Of a stretch of 64,000 bases of DNA, positions 1 to 28,231 are shown one piece after another (positions within the stretch are counted from its first letter, which is position 1; every line of letters starts with the position of its first letter). A program made the position numbers and the translations under genes. The notes beneath the pieces were generated by a model. The model was not told the origin of the DNA. It saw only the letters and a list, made by a program, of their open reading frames with translations, and ran no database searches. The DNA is from Myxocyprinus asiaticus. Lineage: Eukaryota; Chordata; Actinopteri; Cypriniformes; Catostomidae. Location: assembly GCF_019703515.2 (NCBI RefSeq), contig NC_059372.1, positions 21,403,931 through 21,467,930 on the forward strand, given 5' to 3'.

Positions 1-119
1 TATTTTTATTTTTTTTATGTTGCTCAGAACACATGCATGCCATACATTTATCAACATTAAAATTATTTAATTATACAAGTTGACTTAAGATTTCATCCTA
101 AATGTTGTTTTTTGTTTAG

Positions 120-16989
<16,870 letters not shown>

Positions 16990-18492
16990 AGCTGCCTGAA
17001 GCCACAGCTGTACGCCTACCCACACGAACGCAGACCTTTATGCCTTTACACATCAGAGGAAAAGCAACAAGAGAGCAACAACACTGTACAAAATGTAAAA
17101 GAAAAGAAAAACATGAAGGACAACTTTTGTATGTGATTGCAGTATTATATTTTATTCTTCGAGAAATCCTTCTGGTCAATGAAAGAATGCATTTTCTATA
17201 CATATATCTTTTTCTTTTCTTTAAACTTTTGCTTAGTTCCTCACCCCTCCCCTCCATGTAGCCACTACCTCTGTGCTATACCAGATGCCAGCAACAAAAT
17301 GAGAAAACTTCTGTTTGATTTTACGTTTATTTTTCTACGAATTGTTTAGAGATCAATGTTTCTTTTGGGAATAGCAAAATTGCCAAGTGTTGCTAATTAA
17401 ATAATAAGGGAGGGGAGAATGGCAGACTGAATGATACTGATGCTGACTCAGATTGTGTCCGATTTTATATGGCTGAGAAAGAATATGCGCAGGAGGTGTG
17501 TATGTGTGTATAGTATGCTTGTGTATGTGTGTTATGATGCGCAAGACACGGACGAGTCAGCATCGCTTTTATTTCTATACTGTTATCTCAGAGAACAACA
17601 CTTACGATGATTGTCTTACTCCTTGCACAGATTGATTTTATATATATTTACATATATAATTAACAAAAAGTGTCTTGACGTATATACCCAGGAATATAAG
17701 CAGACACCCGTACAAATAGCAGTATATAGCTGTCTTTTTTTAGCTTTTGTTTTTTAACGGATGAAAAAATGCAAAATGCGGCACTATGATGTCATAATGG
17801 ATTTAATGAACGATGGAATGAATTGAAACAGATGGCCAATTTGAGGGTGTGTTAACAGTGGCCTTGGTGTGTATGTAAGCAATCAGGTGTCAGCGAGCAG
17901 TACGTCCAAAGGAGCGAGACGCTTGTCTTCCAGTAGGCCGGAAACAACCAGACAAATGCAGAGTTTGCGTCTGCCTTCAGTCAGTGTGGCTTCAAGAGAA
18001 CTGTTCCATACCACTTCAGTGGGAGCTGTATGTCACTTTTAGTTTGAATAGTTTTGTGTCCTATGGACTTTTATGCTAAATGTAAGTGCATTCCTGTGAG
18101 GTTCATGTGGATCCAGTTGTAACTCACTGCCTTGCTGCTATTTTATCACTTTCTCATCTGCCTGACCTGTAGAGAGACTCAGCCAGCCCTGATGCTGCTG
18201 AGCCTCCACTGCTTCTAATGGAGGTAACCCATCTTAGGCTGGTGTGCTATAGGCTAATGCATGGATCCAACAACAGCAAAAAGACTCGTTGCAGCTCAAC
18301 AGATACATATTAACAGTATTTACTGAGTGTCTGGACTAAACATAAGCATAAAGTGTCTGCTTTGTTTATGATCAAATGTAATTTAGCTTGGCACATAGTG
18401 CTTTTTTATTTTTTTTATTTTTTACTTTCATGGACGAATAGTTTCACACAACCCTTCAACCATTTCTGTAGTTTTGTTGGTTATTTTGTTTA

Positions 18493-18581
<89 letters not shown>

Positions 18582-18740
18582 AAATAATTAAACTGCTTTT
18601 ATAGTAGAAATGCATGGTGGCTCAGCCCTTCTTTTGGAGAGACAGAGTAATGTTTTCATTTCCTGATGGAGAACTTTATCAATTACAAAAAAATAGCAGA
18701 TATATTGAGAAATAAAAATGTGTACAGAAAAAATAGAAGT
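16990..18740 (+). other. lrp1: lrp1 3' untranslated region (extent inferred)
   Basis: Sequence after the stop is AT-rich, has no convincing ORF and includes a (TA)n tract at 18496-18569. A canonical AATAAA at about 18711 is the clearest polyadenylation signal before the MITE-rich intergenic DNA. The 3' end is inferred and earlier non-canonical signals are possible. Confidence 0.5.
18496..18582. repeat. (TA)n microsatellite with (CA)n edge
   Basis: About 37 uninterrupted TA units are followed by ACACACACAC. It lies in the inferred lrp1 3' untranslated region. Confidence 0.95.
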
Positions 18741-19280
18741 GGTTTCTGGGTTGGTGCTCTACTGTAGCTTGGCAAATGGTGCAAGTGGTAAGTTTTTTAT
18801 TTTGTTTCCCCCACATTAGACCATTGGTCAAAGGTTACAGATCACAGTTGTTTGGCAAGTCAGATTCAGGTCTTCCTTTAAAGGCCTTAAAGTGTCACTA
18901 ATAAAAATAATATTGATTTCATTCATTTTGTAAATTAAGCTTGTATTGTATTTATTAAAAACAAAATACACAATACTATGGCTATTAATATACAGAAAAG
19001 AAATGTACATTATTTAAACTGAAATGTGCCAATATATCGACATTTTGTGGTGAAGTCAAATGTGAGTCTCAAATATTTTTATTTACCAAGATCTACAAAA
19101 TTATGACATGTCCACATTTATTGAATACCCAGGTAACTGCTGCATTAATTGGTCCATACCAACTAAATAACATCCACATTTTGGTACATTCATCTTTTTT
19201 TTGTGTGCTTTTCCTCCCAAATGGCTTAATTTAATTTATTCTGTGGGCTAACAATATGAAACATGTTCAGAAAGAAATCA

Positions 19281-19933
19281 TTAAAGGGATAGTTCACCCA
19301 AAAATGTAAATTTTCTCATCATTTGCTCACCTCATGCCATCACAGATGTGTATGACTTTCTTCTGCTGAACACAAAGATTTTTAGAAGAATATTTCTGCT
19401 CTGTAGGTCCATACAATGCAAGTGAATGGTGGCCAGAACTTTAAATCTCCAAAAAGGACATAAATGCAGCATAAAATTAATCCATGTGACTCCAGTGGTT
19501 TAATCAAAGTCTTCAGAAGTGATATGATAGGTGTGGGTGAGAAACAGATCAATATTTAAGTACTTTATTACTATAAATTATCTTCCCTGCCCAGTAGGTG
19601 GCGATATGAATGAAGAATGCAAGTCACCAAAAACAAAATAAAGTTAAACTGGAGATTTATAGTAAAAAGAAAATTACATAAATATTGATCTGTTTCTCAC
19701 CCACACTAATAACAGCGCTTCTGAAGAGATGGATTTAACAACTGGAGTCTTATGGATTACTTTTATGCTTCCTTTATGTGCTTTTTGGACCTTCAAAGTT
19801 TTGGCACCATTCACTATGGACCAAAAAATCTTCGTTTGTGTTCTGCAGAAGAAAGAAAGTCATACACATCTAGAATGGCATGAGGGTGAGTAAATGATGA
19901 GAATTTTCATTTTTGGGTGAACTATCTTTTTAA
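19281..19933. mobile_element. TTAA-flanked MITE (GGGATAGTTCACCC family), long form
   Basis: TTAA followed by AGGGATAGTTCACCCAAAAA on the left, and its inverse ending in TTAA on the right, bound 653 bp. The interior includes CTGCCCAGTAGGTGGCGATAT, shared with the copies at 34847-35550 and 56598-57019. TTAA at both edges suggests a piggyBac-like target preference. Confidence 0.75.
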
Positions 19934-20841
19934 TTAAATAAGAAATGAAGATACAAAATCTAAAAGATTAACATTATTAGTGTTGTATTTGAGCACTTCT
20001 CTTGAGCTTTAGTTAATTTGCAGTGTCACACTGTAATATGTCCCTTTTATAAAGGCCCACTTAAGACAATCATATGGAATTGCTGTGTATGCAATGCTAG
20101 TGCAGAGGGAATAACATTATATTGTTTCATTATATTGTTTTTCCATAATCAAATTCTTCTCTACCCTCATAAAACATTTTAAAATATAAAGAACAGATAT
20201 TGTTGGTCTAAACCTAATGGGGTCTTTCCTACAAATAATGGTTTTCCTTCATTACATTACTGTTTTGGGAAATTGTTTTTGCTGAACTAACATACAAATT
20301 GCTCACCCAAAAGATTCAGTTCTGTCATCTTTACAATTCTGGAGTGTTCCAACAACCAAATGCATTTATATACATAAAAATCTGTGTATTCAGTCTGCTG
20401 GGTAAGAGAACGGAAATACTGTTGTGCTAGGAAAAGTTTCACGGAATGGCATGAACTACATTATGTACACTTTTCTCAGGTACATATGCATGTCATACAT
20501 ATGCTAGCAGTTCAACAAGTCCAGTCCATTTAAAGGGCCGGGTGAGGACAGAGGCACCATCGATGCAAAGCCATTAAAATGGTCAGTAAAACGGCCCTTA
20601 TTCAGGCCGTTTCATTAAAGCTACAATGCATTTTTTTTTGGATAATTACATATTATATTTACATTAAGTAACAGAAATGTTACAACATTTGGATTAACAA
20701 AAAGATATAAACTTAGATACATCATGATTGGCTATAAGAAATAATACTGACTCAATAGAAAGGCACTTCTTTGTAACCATAGTACTTGTCTAGGTTAAAA
20801 TACTGGAGACAAACTAACATGTTCCAGGTTGTTGAAAGAGA

Positions 20842-21120
20842 TTAAAGGGATAGTTCACCCAAAAATTAACTTTCTGTCATTTATTTACCCTTATGTTGTT
20901 CCAAACCCATATGATTTCCTTGGAAATGGAAGATGTCTCAGTCACCATTCACTTTCATTGCATCTTTTTTCCCCTTACAATGAAAGTGAATGGTGACTGA
21001 GGCAAACATTCTGCCTCCTTTTGTGTTATATATAAGAAATAAAGTCATACTGGTTTGGAACAACATTAGGGTTAGTAAATGATCCCAGTAATTTCATATT
21101 TGGGTGAAGTATCCCTTTAA
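20842..21120. mobile_element. TTAA-flanked MITE (GGGATAGTTCACCC family), short form
   Basis: The 279-bp copy has both TTAA edges and terminal inverted repeats. Its middle is a near-perfect hairpin made from CAGTCACCATTCACTTTCAT and its inverse, around 20940-21003. No ORF. Confidence 0.8.
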
Positions 21121-22118
21121 CAAACATTCTGAGTTCATAGTTTATAAAGCGCTGTACAAATGGGCTCTGGACAGGAAGTCAGCATCAGTCTGACCTCACT
21201 GCTCGATCCCACTGTCAGAAAGTCATGCTTAGATTGCACAATATGAGGAAATCCATGTTAATGGGAGTGAAATCCTTTTGAAAAGCAGACCAGTCTCACT
21301 GCTGTCTGTTTTCTCTTTTCTTTGCTACTCAATCCACAACTTTGCACAGGGGAGCACTCCTGTGCCAACACAAGCTTCTAGTGATGCTACTCCGGATATG
21401 TTTGCATGTGTTCATGAGGACAGTGTGGTAGCCCTGATGTCTGTTTTTTGACTTTGTTGACAGAGCCTCCAGTGCAGAATCCAAAAAGGATTTCCATAAA
21501 TAAATAACTTTTCCACCCCTTAAAATGAAAGGCATTGGTTTGGTCCTGCACTTCCCTCAGTCACTGTGAATTGTAGGAGGATGCCATTTCAGAAGAAAGC
21601 AGGGGGGGAGGGTAGCAGAGGGTGAGTGTGTGAGGGGTCTTTAGGGTCGCTTCCACCCATTCCGGATCACCGCGTCAGCTCGCAGGAAGGGCTGGCTTCG
21701 GAGATCTATGAGTGTGGAAGGGAGAGAGTTAGATCAGGGAACACTCAGGTTAACAGGGATCATAATCAGCTTTTGAGCTGAATGCAATAATTGTCTATAA
21801 AAAGGTAGCAGGAAGTGTCTTAAGAGAACTTCAACAGATCTTAAGGGATAATTCACCCAAAAATAAATATTTCATCCTTGTGCCATTCAAAACCCTTAAG
21901 ATTCTCTTTCTCATGTGGAAAAGGAGATATTTTGCATAATGTCCAAGCTGTTCTTTTCCTTACAACGAACGTAAACAGTGACCAGTGGCTGTCAAGCTCC
22001 AAAAAGGACAAAAAAGCACCATGAAAGTTTTTAAACCTGGTATGTCAAAATCAGTGGCGTAAACCAGTGATGTTTGACATGCTTGATGTCATTGTTTCTT
22101 GCGTATTGTGACACAGTG

Positions 22119-22427
22119 AAGGCCCAGGTATACTTTGTTTTTGTGTGTTCCGGATCGGCTTGCGCCTGGTCGACCGTGTTGCCTTTGTAAGTATACTCTT
22201 CTGACCGTGAGCGTATACGAACATGTTTGACGCATGCCCACTACAACTTCTTCAATGGCCGGTACATGCACCGACGATGTGCACAGACCATAACCACATC
22301 TGCAAGGCAAGAAAATCTGGCCGGCGCGTGGTCAGGCCGCGCGGACTGTATTATAACGAAATTTAGATCACGCATACTGTGTGTGGAGCGATCTGCAACG
22401 TGGAAACATGAAGTATACTTTGGCCTT
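22119..22427. mobile_element. MITE with AAGGCCxARGTATACTT ends, Harbinger-like
   Basis: The left end AAGGCCCAGGTATACTT and the right end, inverted (AAGGCCAAAGTATACTT), bound about 309 bp of GC-richer DNA than its surroundings. The end sequence resembles PIF/Harbinger-type MITEs in fish. The target duplication is not clear. Overlapping ORFs of 70-110 codons in both strands look spurious. Confidence 0.55.
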
Positions 22428-23070
22428 GAGTTTGAATGTGTGCAAGTAACATTCAAGCTACAGCAGAGGGAAAAATGTTCAGTGAATAACAGCTTAAATT
22501 TTGGTCTTTTCCTCTCACAAAGCTATTGTATGTTTTTGGACTGGGTACAAATATAGATTTTCTGATGCATCTCGATATCGATTCTTGAATCCCAAAATCA
22601 ATCTTTTACTCTATGCGCAACTCTCTAAAATGGAAGTAAATCACTCACATATGCATCCAAATTTCTCACTGCAACTGAAACAATTTTTAGATTTCACTCA
22701 CCAGTATTTTAGTATAGTGGCGAAAAAGTTCAGCAACAATATCCTTTCACTGCATGTTGAGAGTAAAAGTTTGGTTTGATTTGTTCTTTGTAATGTGTCC
22801 AAAGACAAGATCCATGCAATCCATTCGTTATTGAATAATGTCTATTTTAATATCCTTTCTGTTCCATTCGACTACTCTCACGCTACTGTGCGCTTAAACA
22901 CGGAGATGCTCTTTACTGAACTGCTGGCATTCTTAAAGAGATAGTACCATTTTTTAGCGCTTGTCCTACAAATCAGTGTAAATACTTGTAAATAGTACAA
23001 ATTAGGCATGTAAACAATAAAAGTAACTGATATACATTTATATATATATATATATATATATACATACATA

Positions 23071-24712
23071 CAGTATCTCACAGAAGTGAGTACACCCCTC
23101 ACATTTTAGTAAATATTTTATTATATCTTTTCATGTGACAACACTGAAGAAATGACACTTTGCTACAATGTAAAGTAGTGAGTGTACAGCTTGTATAACA
23201 GTGTAAATTTGCTGTCCCCTCAAAATAACTCAACACACAGCTAATTAATGTCTAAACCGCTGGCAACAAAAGTGAGTACACCCCTAAGTGAAAATGTCCA
23301 AATTGGTCACAATTAGCCATTTTCCCTCCCCGGTGTCATGTGATTCGTTAGTGTTACAAGGTCTCAGGTGTGAATGGGGAGCAGGTGTGTTAAATTAGGT
23401 GTTAACGCTCTCACTCTCTCATACTGGTCACTGGAAGTTCAACATGGCACCTCATGGCAAAGAACTCTCTGAGGATCTGAAAAAAAGAATTGTTGCTCTA
23501 CATAAAAATGGCCTAGGCTATAAGAAGATTGCCAAGTCCCTGAAACCGAGCTGCAGCACGGTGGCCAAGACCATACAGCGGTTTAACAGGACAGGTTCCA
23601 CTCAGAACAGGCCTCGCCATGGTCGACCAAAGAAGTTGAGTACACGTGCTCAGCGTCATATCCAGAGGTTGTCTTTGGGAAATAGACGTATGAGTGCTGC
23701 CAGCATTGCTGCAGAGGTTGAAGGGGTGGGGGGTCAGCCTGTCAGTGCTCAGACCATACGCCGCACACTGCATCAAATTGGTCTGCATGGCTGTCGTCCC
23801 AGAAGGAAGCCTCTTCTAAAGATGATGCACAAGAAAGCCCGCAAACAATTTGCTGAAGACAAGCAGACTAAGGACATGGATTACTGGAACCATGTCCTAT
23901 GGTCTGATGAGACCAAGATACACTTATTTGGTTCAGATGGTGTCAAGCGTGTGTGGCGGCAACCAAGTGAGGAGCACAAAGACAAGTGTGTCTTGCCCAC
24001 AGTCAAGCATGGTGGTGGGAGTGTCATGGTCTGGGGCTGCATGAGTGCTGCCGGCACTGGGGAGCTTCAGTTCATTAAGGGAACCATGAATGCCAACATG
24101 TACTGTGACATACTGAAGCAGAGCATGATCCCCTCCCTTCAGAGACTGGGTCGCAGGGCAGTATTCCAACATGATAACGACCCCAAACACACCTCCAAGA
24201 CGACAACTGCCTTGCTAAAGAAGCTGAGGGTAAAGGTGATGGACTGGCCAAGCATGTCCCCAGACCTAAACCCTATTGAGCATCTGTGGGGCATCCTCAA
24301 ACGCAAAGTGGAGGAGCGCAAGGTCTCTAACATCCACCAGCTCCGTGATGTCATCATGGAGGAGTGGAAGAGGACTCCAGTGGCAACCTGTGAAGCTCTG
24401 GTGAACTCCATGCCCAAGAGGGTTAAGGCAGTGCTGGAAAATAATGGTGGCCACACAAAATATTGACACTTAGGGCCCAATTTGGACATTTTCACTTAGG
24501 GGTGTACTCACTTTTGTTGCCAGCGGTTTAGACATTAATTAGCTGTGTGTTGAGTTATTTTGAGGGGACAGCAAATTTACACTGTTATACAAGCTGTACA
24601 CTCACTACTTTACATTGTAGCAAAGTGTCATTTCTTCAGTGTTGTCACATGAAAAGATATAATAAAATATTTACTAAAATTTGAGGGGTGTACTCACTTC
24701 TGTGAGATACTG
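23071..24712 (+). mobile_element. Tc1/mariner element with intact transposase
   Basis: The 1,642-bp element has terminal inverted repeats of about 236 bp that are nearly identical (left 23071-23306, right 24477-24712). GTGAGTACACCCCT occurs at the outer and inner ends of each arm, an IR/DR arrangement. It inserted in a TA-rich tract. Low divergence between the arms and an open transposase suggest a recent copy. Confidence 0.9.
23444..24466 (+). CDS. Tc1 transposase, complete 340-residue ORF
   Basis: The transposase cuts and pastes the element by DDE chemistry in the nucleus. The start is placed at MAPHGKELSEDLKKR (23444) because this matches the usual N-terminus of Tc1 transposases; an upstream in-frame ATG at 23399 would add 15 unrelated residues. 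Residues about 1-120 form the paired-like bipartite helix-turn-helix DNA-binding region with GRPKKLS, a GRPR-like linker. The catalytic domain shows WSDETKIHLFG (first D), HDNDPKHTSK (second D) and [10 protein letters not shown] (E), plus KHGGGSVMVWG. There is no stop or frameshift, and the length of 340 is normal for the family. It lies between matching inverted repeats in intergenic DNA. Confidence 0.92.
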   Translation: MAPHGKELSEDLKKRIVALHKNGLGYKKIAKSLKPSCSTVAKTIQRFNRTGSTQNRPRHGRPKKLSTRAQRHIQRLSLGNRRMSAASIAAEVEGVGGQPVSAQTIRRTLHQIGLHGCRPRRKPLLKMMHKKARKQFAEDKQTKDMDYWNHVLWSDETKIHLFGSDGVKRVWRQPSEEHKDKCVLPTVKHGGGSVMVWGCMSAAGTGELQFIKGTMNANMYCDILKQSMIPSLQRLGRRAVFQHDNDPKHTSKTTTALLKKLRVKVMDWPSMSPDLNPIEHLWGILKRKVEERKVSNIHQLRDVIMEEWKRTPVATCEALVNSMPKRVKAVLENNGGHTKY

Positions 24713-24730
24713 TGTATATATATATATATA

Positions 24731-25977
24731 CACTATATTGCCAAAAGTATTCGCTCATCTGCCTTTAGACGCATATGAAATTAAGTGACATCCCATTCTT
24801 AATCCATAGGGTTTAATATGATGTCGGCCCACCCTTTGCAGCTATAACAGCTTCAACTCTTCTGGGAAGGCTTTTCACAAGGTTTAGGAGTGTGTTTATG
24901 GGAATTTTTGACCATTCTTCCAGAAGCGCATTTGTGAGGTCAGACACTGATGTTGGACGAGAAGGCCTGGCTCGCAGTCTTCGCTCTAATTCATCCCAAA
25001 GGTGCTCTATCGGGTTGAGGTCAGGACTCTGTGCAGGCCAGTCAAGTTCTTCCACACTAAACTTGCTCATCCATGTCTTTATGGACCTTACTTTGTGCAC
25101 TGGTGCGCAGTCATGTTGGAACAGGAAGGGGCCATCCCCAAACTGTTCCCACAAAGTTGGGAGCATGGAATTGTCCAAAATCTCTTGGTATGCTGAAGCA
25201 TTCAGAGTTCCTTTCACTGGAACTAAGGGGCCAAGCCCAGCTCCTGAAAAACAACCCCACACCATAATCCCCCTCCACCAAACTTCACAGTTGGCACAAT
25301 GCAGTCAGACAAGTACCGTTCTCCTGGCAACCGCCAAACCCAGACTGGTCCATCAGATTGCCAGATAGAGAAGCGTGATTCGTCACTCCAGAGAACGCGT
25401 CTCCACTGCTCTAGAGTCCAGTGGCGGCGTGCTTTATACCACTGCATCCGACGCTTTGCATTGCACTTGGTGATGTATGGCTTGGATGCAGCTGCTCGGC
25501 CATGGAAACCCATTCCATGAAGCTCTCTACGCACTGTTCTTGAGCTAATTTGAAGGCCACATGAACTTTGGAGGTCTGTAGCGATTGACTCTGCAGAAAG
25601 TTGGCGACCTCTGCGCACTATGCGCCTCAGCATCCGCTGACCCCACTCTGTCATTTTACGTGGCCTACCACTTCGTGGCTGAGTTGCTGTCATTCCCAAT
25701 CGCTTCCACTTTGTTATAATACCACTGACAGTTGACTGTGGTATATTTAGTAGCGAGGAAATTTCACGACTGGACTTGTTGCACAGGTGGCATCCTATCA
25801 CAGTACCACGCTGGAATTCACTGAGCTCCTGAGAGCGGCCCATTCTTTCACAAATGTTTGTAGAAGCAGTCTGCATGCCTAGGTGCTTCATTTTATACAC
25901 CTGTGGCCATGGAAGTGATTGGAACACCTGAATTCAATTATTTGGATGGGTGAGCGAATACTTTTGGCAATATAGTG
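24731..25977 (-). mobile_element. Tc1/mariner element, second family, minus strand
   Basis: The short inverted ends CACTATATTGCCAAAAGTAT at 24731 and the inverse ending at 25977 are flanked by TA on both sides. The 1,247-bp element starts only 18 bp after the end of the other Tc1 copy, in the same (TA)n tract. The transposase reads on the minus strand. Confidence 0.9.
24813..25927 (-). pseudogene. Tc1 transposase with one frameshift
   Basis: The N-terminal part (25927-25223) includes MGRSQELSEFQRGTVIG, GRPRKMT and LWSDESRFSIW. The C-terminal part (25265-24813) starts [12 protein letters not shown] and includes QHDCAPVHK and [11 protein letters not shown]. The frame changes in a run of G residues near 25265, where the GGGG-I-M-V-W-G motif should be continuous. 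Apart from this single-base difference the protein looks complete and the DDE residues are present. A sequencing or assembly error in the homopolymer is possible. Confidence 0.85.
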
Positions 25978-26026
25978 TATATATATATATATATATATAT
26001 AAATGTATATATATATGTATGTATAA

Positions 26027-26064
<38 letters not shown>

Positions 26065-26066
26065 AA

Positions 26067-26110
<44 letters not shown>

Positions 26111-26125
26111 AAATGTATTTATATA

Positions 26126-26165
<40 letters not shown>
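25978..26165. repeat. (TA)n-rich array
   Basis: Long (TA)n runs are interspersed with TGTATAAATG units. It adjoins the Tc1 element and probably served as its TA-rich target. Confidence 0.9.
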
Positions 26166-26171
<6 letters not shown>

Positions 26172-26714
26172 AAAATTCAAGACATCATAGTCATTGATGG
26201 AATATGTGGATTTGTTCATTTTATATGATGCTAAAATCTGTGACCAAAAAAAAAAAAAAAAACGTATGCTAAAATAACATGTGTAAAATTATTATAATAT
26301 TTTCATAATGTACCTAGTTAGACGGTGCCCTGTATAATTAACTGCATTAACTGAGAATTTCTTTCATATGTAAGCAAAATGGACATTATATTGGAAATAT
26401 ACCCATATGAATAGATATCTAATCGAAATCGGAATCCAATCAAATCGAGAGCTTATGAATTGGAATTGAATCAGGAAATATGTATCAATACCCAGTCCTA
26501 GTATGGTTTTAGAAGATTTGTAACATATCGTATGAGTTCTGTTTGAAAGCCACTGGTCACTGTCCATTTAGTTGTATAGAAAAGAGCAGCTTGCACATTC
26601 TGCAAATGCACTAATTATCTCCTTTTGTGTTTCACGGAAGAAAAAAATAATTTGGGTTTGAAACAACAAGAGTGAATGTTTAAAAAAAAAAATAATTATG
26701 TACGATCCCTTTAC

Positions 26715-27590
26715 ATAAAATAAGTAGAATTTTTTTTTTTGAAAAAGTCTAAAAACTATTAATTGAATATCAATCTCAGTAACTGCTTCCAGTACAAACT
26801 TCAGGTACTATTAAGGCCACGAATCCTTTCAATGGCTCTGCTCTTACAAAAATACACTGTAAAACCACTAACAGCGACAAACACGATCACTTAAAGACAA
26901 AAAACATGAAGACCATTCAACATTCTAAATAAAATAAAAAATAATTTCCATATGTTTGAACGGACAGTGTTCAGCAAGGTCTTGAAAGTCTTTGAAGCTG
27001 CATGTTACAATCAGAAAAAATACATTGAGTTCTCCAACAATGTACCATTACATGTAGACCTTGCTGAACACAACATAGATTTGCATGCTTGTGATAAAGA
27101 ATGACCATATAGCAGAGGATGTATACACATTAGCAAGACAGCGCAGCACCAAGATACAGCAGACAAACAAAGCTTTTGATGCAGCAAAGACTGATTACAA
27201 GAAAATAGAGGTTTCATTCCTGAACTGTTTTCCTTTCCAAAAGACTTACTAAAATAATAAAAATAATAATCATATAAAAAAGTTAGGTCTGTGGTAACAT
27301 TTAAATAATGCGATCAATAAACATTCTTTCACCACCATCAGGTGGCATGTTTTTCTATGCTTCAGTATAAAAAATGTAATATATCAATCATATATTTACA
27401 AAGTTTTATAAAAAGGAAATGCTTAGCAATGCAAAAAGCAAAATTCACATTTAATTTAACTTTCGAAGTAATGAGTACAAAACTGTACACATATGGCTAC
27501 ACGAGCTTCAGCATTGCAGCGTTGCACAAAATATAGCACTGCTAAAGCAACTGACGGTAAAAAGGCAGACAGGAGCAAAGCGATACGAAG
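26715..27590. other. Intergenic DNA between the convergent genes
   Basis: The DNA is AT-rich with no convincing ORF or repeat ends. This is the shortest repeat-free part between the ends of lrp1 and fmnl1. Confidence 0.5.
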
Positions 27591-27594
27591 CTCC

Positions 27595-28139
27595 ATGATG
27601 CCTTTCTTACCCTCTGTTTATTCTGTGCTCAAATATACTCAGATTAATCCCCTGTTCTGCTAGAAAGGTAAAACAAACAATTATGGGACAAAAGATGAGA
27701 GTTAGCAGATGACAAACCAAGTGAAATATAACACCGAATCTCTCTGGACAATATGACAAATGTGAATAGAAAGGCCCAACTAAGAACACAAAGTCTTCAC
27801 AGTTTAACTTTAAGAATGAGGCGACGTAGTGCAATAGAAAGTTGTTTTTGTATAGCTCATTAATGAATCCAAGGAATAACTTTAAGTAAACATTTCAGAC
27901 AAATATCTGAATGCACTTTCATTCCATTTGTCATATTCCCTTTAGAAAGATTTGTCAGATCTATGAACAGCCATAGATGCCGTTTCCCACTATCCCATCG
28001 TGCTAAGGTTAGTAAAGGATGCCGGGTAACCAGAGAAACAGTGGGTCATGCGAGTGTTGCATGCATGCACGTTTGGGATAAGTAAGAGAATGGGACAACC
28101 TGCGGCATTAGGGGTAGTATTTTGGGGGGTTTTGGGGGG
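27595..28139 (-). other. fmnl1: fmnl1 3' untranslated region (extent inferred)
   Basis: The minus-strand sequence after the TAG stop at 28142-28140 has no further coding signal. An AATAAA on the minus strand at 27622-27617 is a plausible polyadenylation signal. The end point is inferred. Confidence 0.45.
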
Positions 28140-28231
28140 CTAGCAGATGGACTCGTCGAAGAGGTTGGTATCGCAGAAGAAGCGTGAGCCCCGTTTGGCG
28201 GTGCGGGCTGTGAAGGGCACACTCTTCAGCA
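28140..28231 (-). CDS. fmnl1: fmnl1 last coding exon: C-terminus
   Basis: The acceptor CAG is at 28234-28232 and the TAG stop at 28142-28140. It reads [20 protein letters not shown] then [10 protein letters not shown]. This is the basic C-terminus next to the autoinhibitory DAD. The ending DES.C is FMNL1-like. Confidence 0.94.

Larger units (their letters stand above)
22536..26500. mobile_element. hAT-like element carrying two Tc1 insertions
   Basis: The left end TTGGACTGGGTACAAATA and the right end, inverted (TAGGACTGGGTATTGATA), are flanked by GTATGTTT (22528-22535) and GTATGGTT (26501-26508), an 8-bp duplication with one difference. Most of the span consists of the Tc1 elements at 23071-24712 and 24731-25977 and (TA)n tracts. 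No hAT transposase is seen. Confidence 0.6.
21841..26714. mobile_element. TTAA MITE split by nested elements
   Basis: The left part begins TTAAGGGATAATTCACCCAA at 21841. The same family's middle (AAGCTATTGTATG) ends at the hAT insertion at 22536. Its continuation (TATGGTTTTAGAAG...) and its end (GGGTTTGAAACAAC...GATCCCTTTA) resume at 26501-26714. It is the outermost layer of the nested stack in the intergenic region. Confidence 0.6.

Noticed and set aside
22089..22556. Overlapping ORFs of 70-110 codons on both strands
   Set aside because: They coincide with a GC-richer Harbinger-like MITE with inverted ends; openness on both strands points to composition rather than coding.
25978..26165. Regularly spaced repeats resembling an array with spacers
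   Set aside because: The units are TA dinucleotides with TGTATAAATG interruptions; this is microsatellite DNA in a vertebrate, not a CRISPR array.
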